NCBI GenBank assembly: GCA_037783415.1 | Contig: JAZGTN010000170.1 | Span: 3,143,501-3,207,500, forward strand | DNA: 64,000 nucleotides | From: Leptasterias polaris | Taxonomy: Eukaryota; Echinodermata; Asteroidea; Forcipulatida; Asteriidae | Direction of reading: 5' to 3' | In this document: piece by piece, positions 62,460 through 64,000 of the stretch | How the letters are laid out: each line of letters starts with the position of its first letter | Numbering within the stretch: position 1 is the first letter of the stretch | Notes under the pieces: generated by a model | Databases searched by the model: none | Seen by the model: the letters and a program-made list of their open reading frames with translations, nothing else | Told to the model about the DNA's origin: nothing | Made by a program: the position numbers and the translations under genes

Positions 62460-62522
62460 CCGAAACGTCTTGAGATCATCCCTCGACTGTCACCAGTATT
62501 GCCCCCACAGACAGTACTGTAG
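62460..62522 (+). CDS. RBPMS: Exon 10: C-terminal tail and stop (residues 305-324)
   Basis: Acceptor tctccacag follows a pyrimidine tract. Twenty codons read PKRLEIIPRLSPVLPPQTVL, ending in TAG at 62520-62522. Phase 0 entry matches exon 9. The tail is Pro-rich with no domain I recognise. It is supported by the strong acceptor, the frame and the position directly after RRM2; an alternative last exon beyond the window cannot be excluded. Confidence 0.82.
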   Translation, partial: PKRLEIIPRLSPVLPPQTVL

Positions 62523-64000
62523 CCTTCAGAAGTCACCTGAAGGCGCCCATCTTATCAGAGGGAAGGATGACGTCAATCTATAGGAGGGAGGGGGGTAACT
62601 TGAGCCTTGCTGAGGTGTAGCGTGGTGTCTTTTTTGAGTCCAGTGCTTTTTTTGATTCATGAATATGAGGCTTTCAAACTGGTGTTGAACAGTTTTTTCT
62701 TCATTTCGATAAAAACAACAAAAAAGTAATTTATATTTTTGAGGTGTACAATTATATTTAAAGAAAGGTTTTTTTATTCTTGTTTGATTTGAACAACAAT
62801 GATTATGATTATGGTGAATGTAGCCCTCATTTTATTATAAATTGGCTATCGTTTGATAGCCGTGTGGATTAAACTCTCTCTTTTGGGGAAAAGTTGTGGT
62901 TCTCGAAGCATTGAGACTATTTCAATTCCGGCTCTTCTCAGATTCACCACTAGTCTCGAAAAGGAGAGATTTTATACATTTAATGGTTGTCACCCGAGAG
63001 CTGATTTCTAATTGCACTCGAGACTTTCTTAGGTGCATGCTTTGTGGAGTTTTCTTCTACAATGCTGTGAATTTGGCCGCAGGTGGTGGTGAAGTTTTTT
63101 CAGGGTTTCAAGATCAAAGCAGTTTGAAGATAGCACAGCGGCCGACGTGTTATGATCATAATCATTGTTGTTTGATAGAATCTAATGGATTGGATGAGGA
63201 GTAATTACAAGATGTATCATGATGTTACAAAATTAGTCCCGGGTGAAATGATGCCGAGAGCATTTGCCTGGAGAAAGTTATGACTAGATGTCGGTTTGTT
63301 TGTCGTGAGAGAAAACGACAACTTATGAAATTATCTGTGTATTTTGCTTACATTTTGTATTTGGATGAAGAGATGTTGTAGGAGTATATACAGAAAAACA
63401 TAGAATCCTTGGATCATTTTTTCCTTCTCAGGTAGGAAGTTCTCTTAAATGCTGAGGTTTAAACAAAATATTTAAAAAGAAAACTACAAAAAAAAACACA
63501 TGTCTTTCATTCAACGGAAGTTATGGAGTGCTTTATATAGCCGTAAATTGGCATTGACTTTTTATGCTCTGCCTGGAATTGGTATGTGAGCTTGCTCTTG
63601 AATGATTTTTTATTTTTAGGGAGTTATTCCAGAACTTGATATCTGTGCCAGCTTAGACTTGGTGGCCTTGAATGAAATTGTACATTAATGAAATATTAAA
63701 TCAGATGAGGTTTTTCTGCTTGGAAATTAAAAGTAACGAAGAGAAGGGAAAAAAAGCGAGCATCAAATTTTCACACGCGTCTTTTAAAAGTGTTTGGCAA
63801 ACCGATCTAGTGCCCTTTGCTTTCCTTTATACAGAAAATATGTATAACTAAGTAAAGCAAAAACAAAGCCTGCTGTTGGTGATATTTGAACAAGGTTTGA
63901 CCAATCATAGGATGTGTTGTTCATTTAGGTCATTACCAGTCTGAGCCAATCAGGACATTCTTAATGAGAAGAAGAAACAAACAGTGAATGAAAGCAGTCG
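62523..64000 (+). other. Probable 3' UTR and flank
   Basis: No further coding exon is visible after the TAG. The stretch is AT-rich. I did not find a canonical AATAAA; ATTAAA variants occur at 62868-62873, 63695-63700 and 63726-63731. The first is followed within about 25 bp by a T/G-rich stretch, as expected for a cleavage site. The ORF at 62896-63204 shows no domain. Where transcription ends is inference. Confidence 0.5.
62868..62873 (+). terminator. Candidate polyadenylation signal ATTAAA
   Basis: ATTAAA, the commonest natural variant of the poly(A) signal, lies 346 bp after the stop codon, with a T/G-rich stretch (ttttgggg, then gttgtggttct) downstream. Similar hexamers at 63695 and 63726 are alternatives. 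Unproven. Confidence 0.3.

Larger units (their letters stand above)
33019..62522 (+). other. RBPMS: Two-RRM RBPMS/couch potato/MEC-8 family gene, 10 coding exons, 5' end missing
   Basis: Ten exons with GT donors and AG acceptors join without any frame break into 324 residues plus a stop. Residues 1-87 form RRM1 (RNP2 LFVSGL at 4-9, RNP1 PVGFVTF at 45-51, closing strand IRLEFAK at 77-83). Residues 88-220 are a Pro/Ala/His-rich linker. Residues 221-301 form RRM2 (RNP2 LFIANL at 224-229, RNP1 core CFVEF at 263-267, closing strand LRIEFAK at 293-299). Residues 305-324 are a Pro-rich tail. The family binds RNAs carrying GCAC/CAC motifs, dimerises through the RRM and controls splicing, transport or stability of mRNAs. 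RRM1 is closest to vertebrate RBPMS and fly couch potato; the second RRM matches the MEC-8 arrangement. The start codon is not found: vertebrate homologues have a short acidic first exon ending just before the VRTLFVSG equivalent, so at least one upstream exon is expected. Family assignment is sure; the exact orthologue name is inferred. Confidence 0.93.

Overview
The window is eukaryotic genomic DNA: AT-rich, dominated by introns and intergenic sequence, with GT-AG introns, simple-sequence tracts, inverted-repeat transposon remnants and one non-LTR retrotransposon fragment. There are no operons, Shine-Dalgarno sites or long ORFs. The gene family found and the look of the dispersed repeats suggest an invertebrate deuterostome, most likely an echinoderm and possibly a sea star. 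That assignment is inference from general familiarity, not from any search.

One real gene can be read with confidence. Ten coding exons on the + strand between 33019 and 62522 join in frame (975 nt, 324 codons plus TAG) into the body and C-terminus of an RNA-binding protein of the RBPMS / couch potato / MEC-8 family. Exons 1-4 encode a complete family-type first RRM, exons 5-6 a Pro/Ala/His-rich linker with the family's Asp-Pro-Tyr motif, exons 7-9 a second RRM, and exon 10 a short C-terminal tail. Vertebrate RBPMS proteins and fly couch potato have one RRM, whereas nematode MEC-8 has two, so this gene has the two-RRM layout. The start codon and N-terminal exon were not found. If they lie upstream of the window, all of 1-33018 is 5' intron or intergenic DNA. 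The 3' UTR probably fills much of 62523-64000.

Layout: 1-33018 has no gene I can support. It holds a 5'-truncated CR1/Jockey-like retrotransposon whose remaining ORF is intact (about 1806-2905), a four-copy 117-bp tandem repeat (7.1-7.6 kb), a 738-bp TA-flanked inverted-repeat element with internal repeated motifs (16.4-17.2 kb), several MITEs and a degenerate 20-bp repeat (31.3-31.5 kb). From 33019 to 62522 is the RBPMS-like gene. Its introns carry a roughly 650-bp GACT microsatellite, a 46-bp minisatellite, at least six members of a TTAA-flanked MITE family, other MITE families and a tRNA-like remnant.

The features most worth following up are the two-RRM architecture, the 58-nt exon 5 whose skipping would create an immediate stop and an RRM1-only protein, and a pair of oppositely oriented MITEs that abut at a shared TTAA just upstream of that exon. 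I saw no wholly new multi-gene system in this window.
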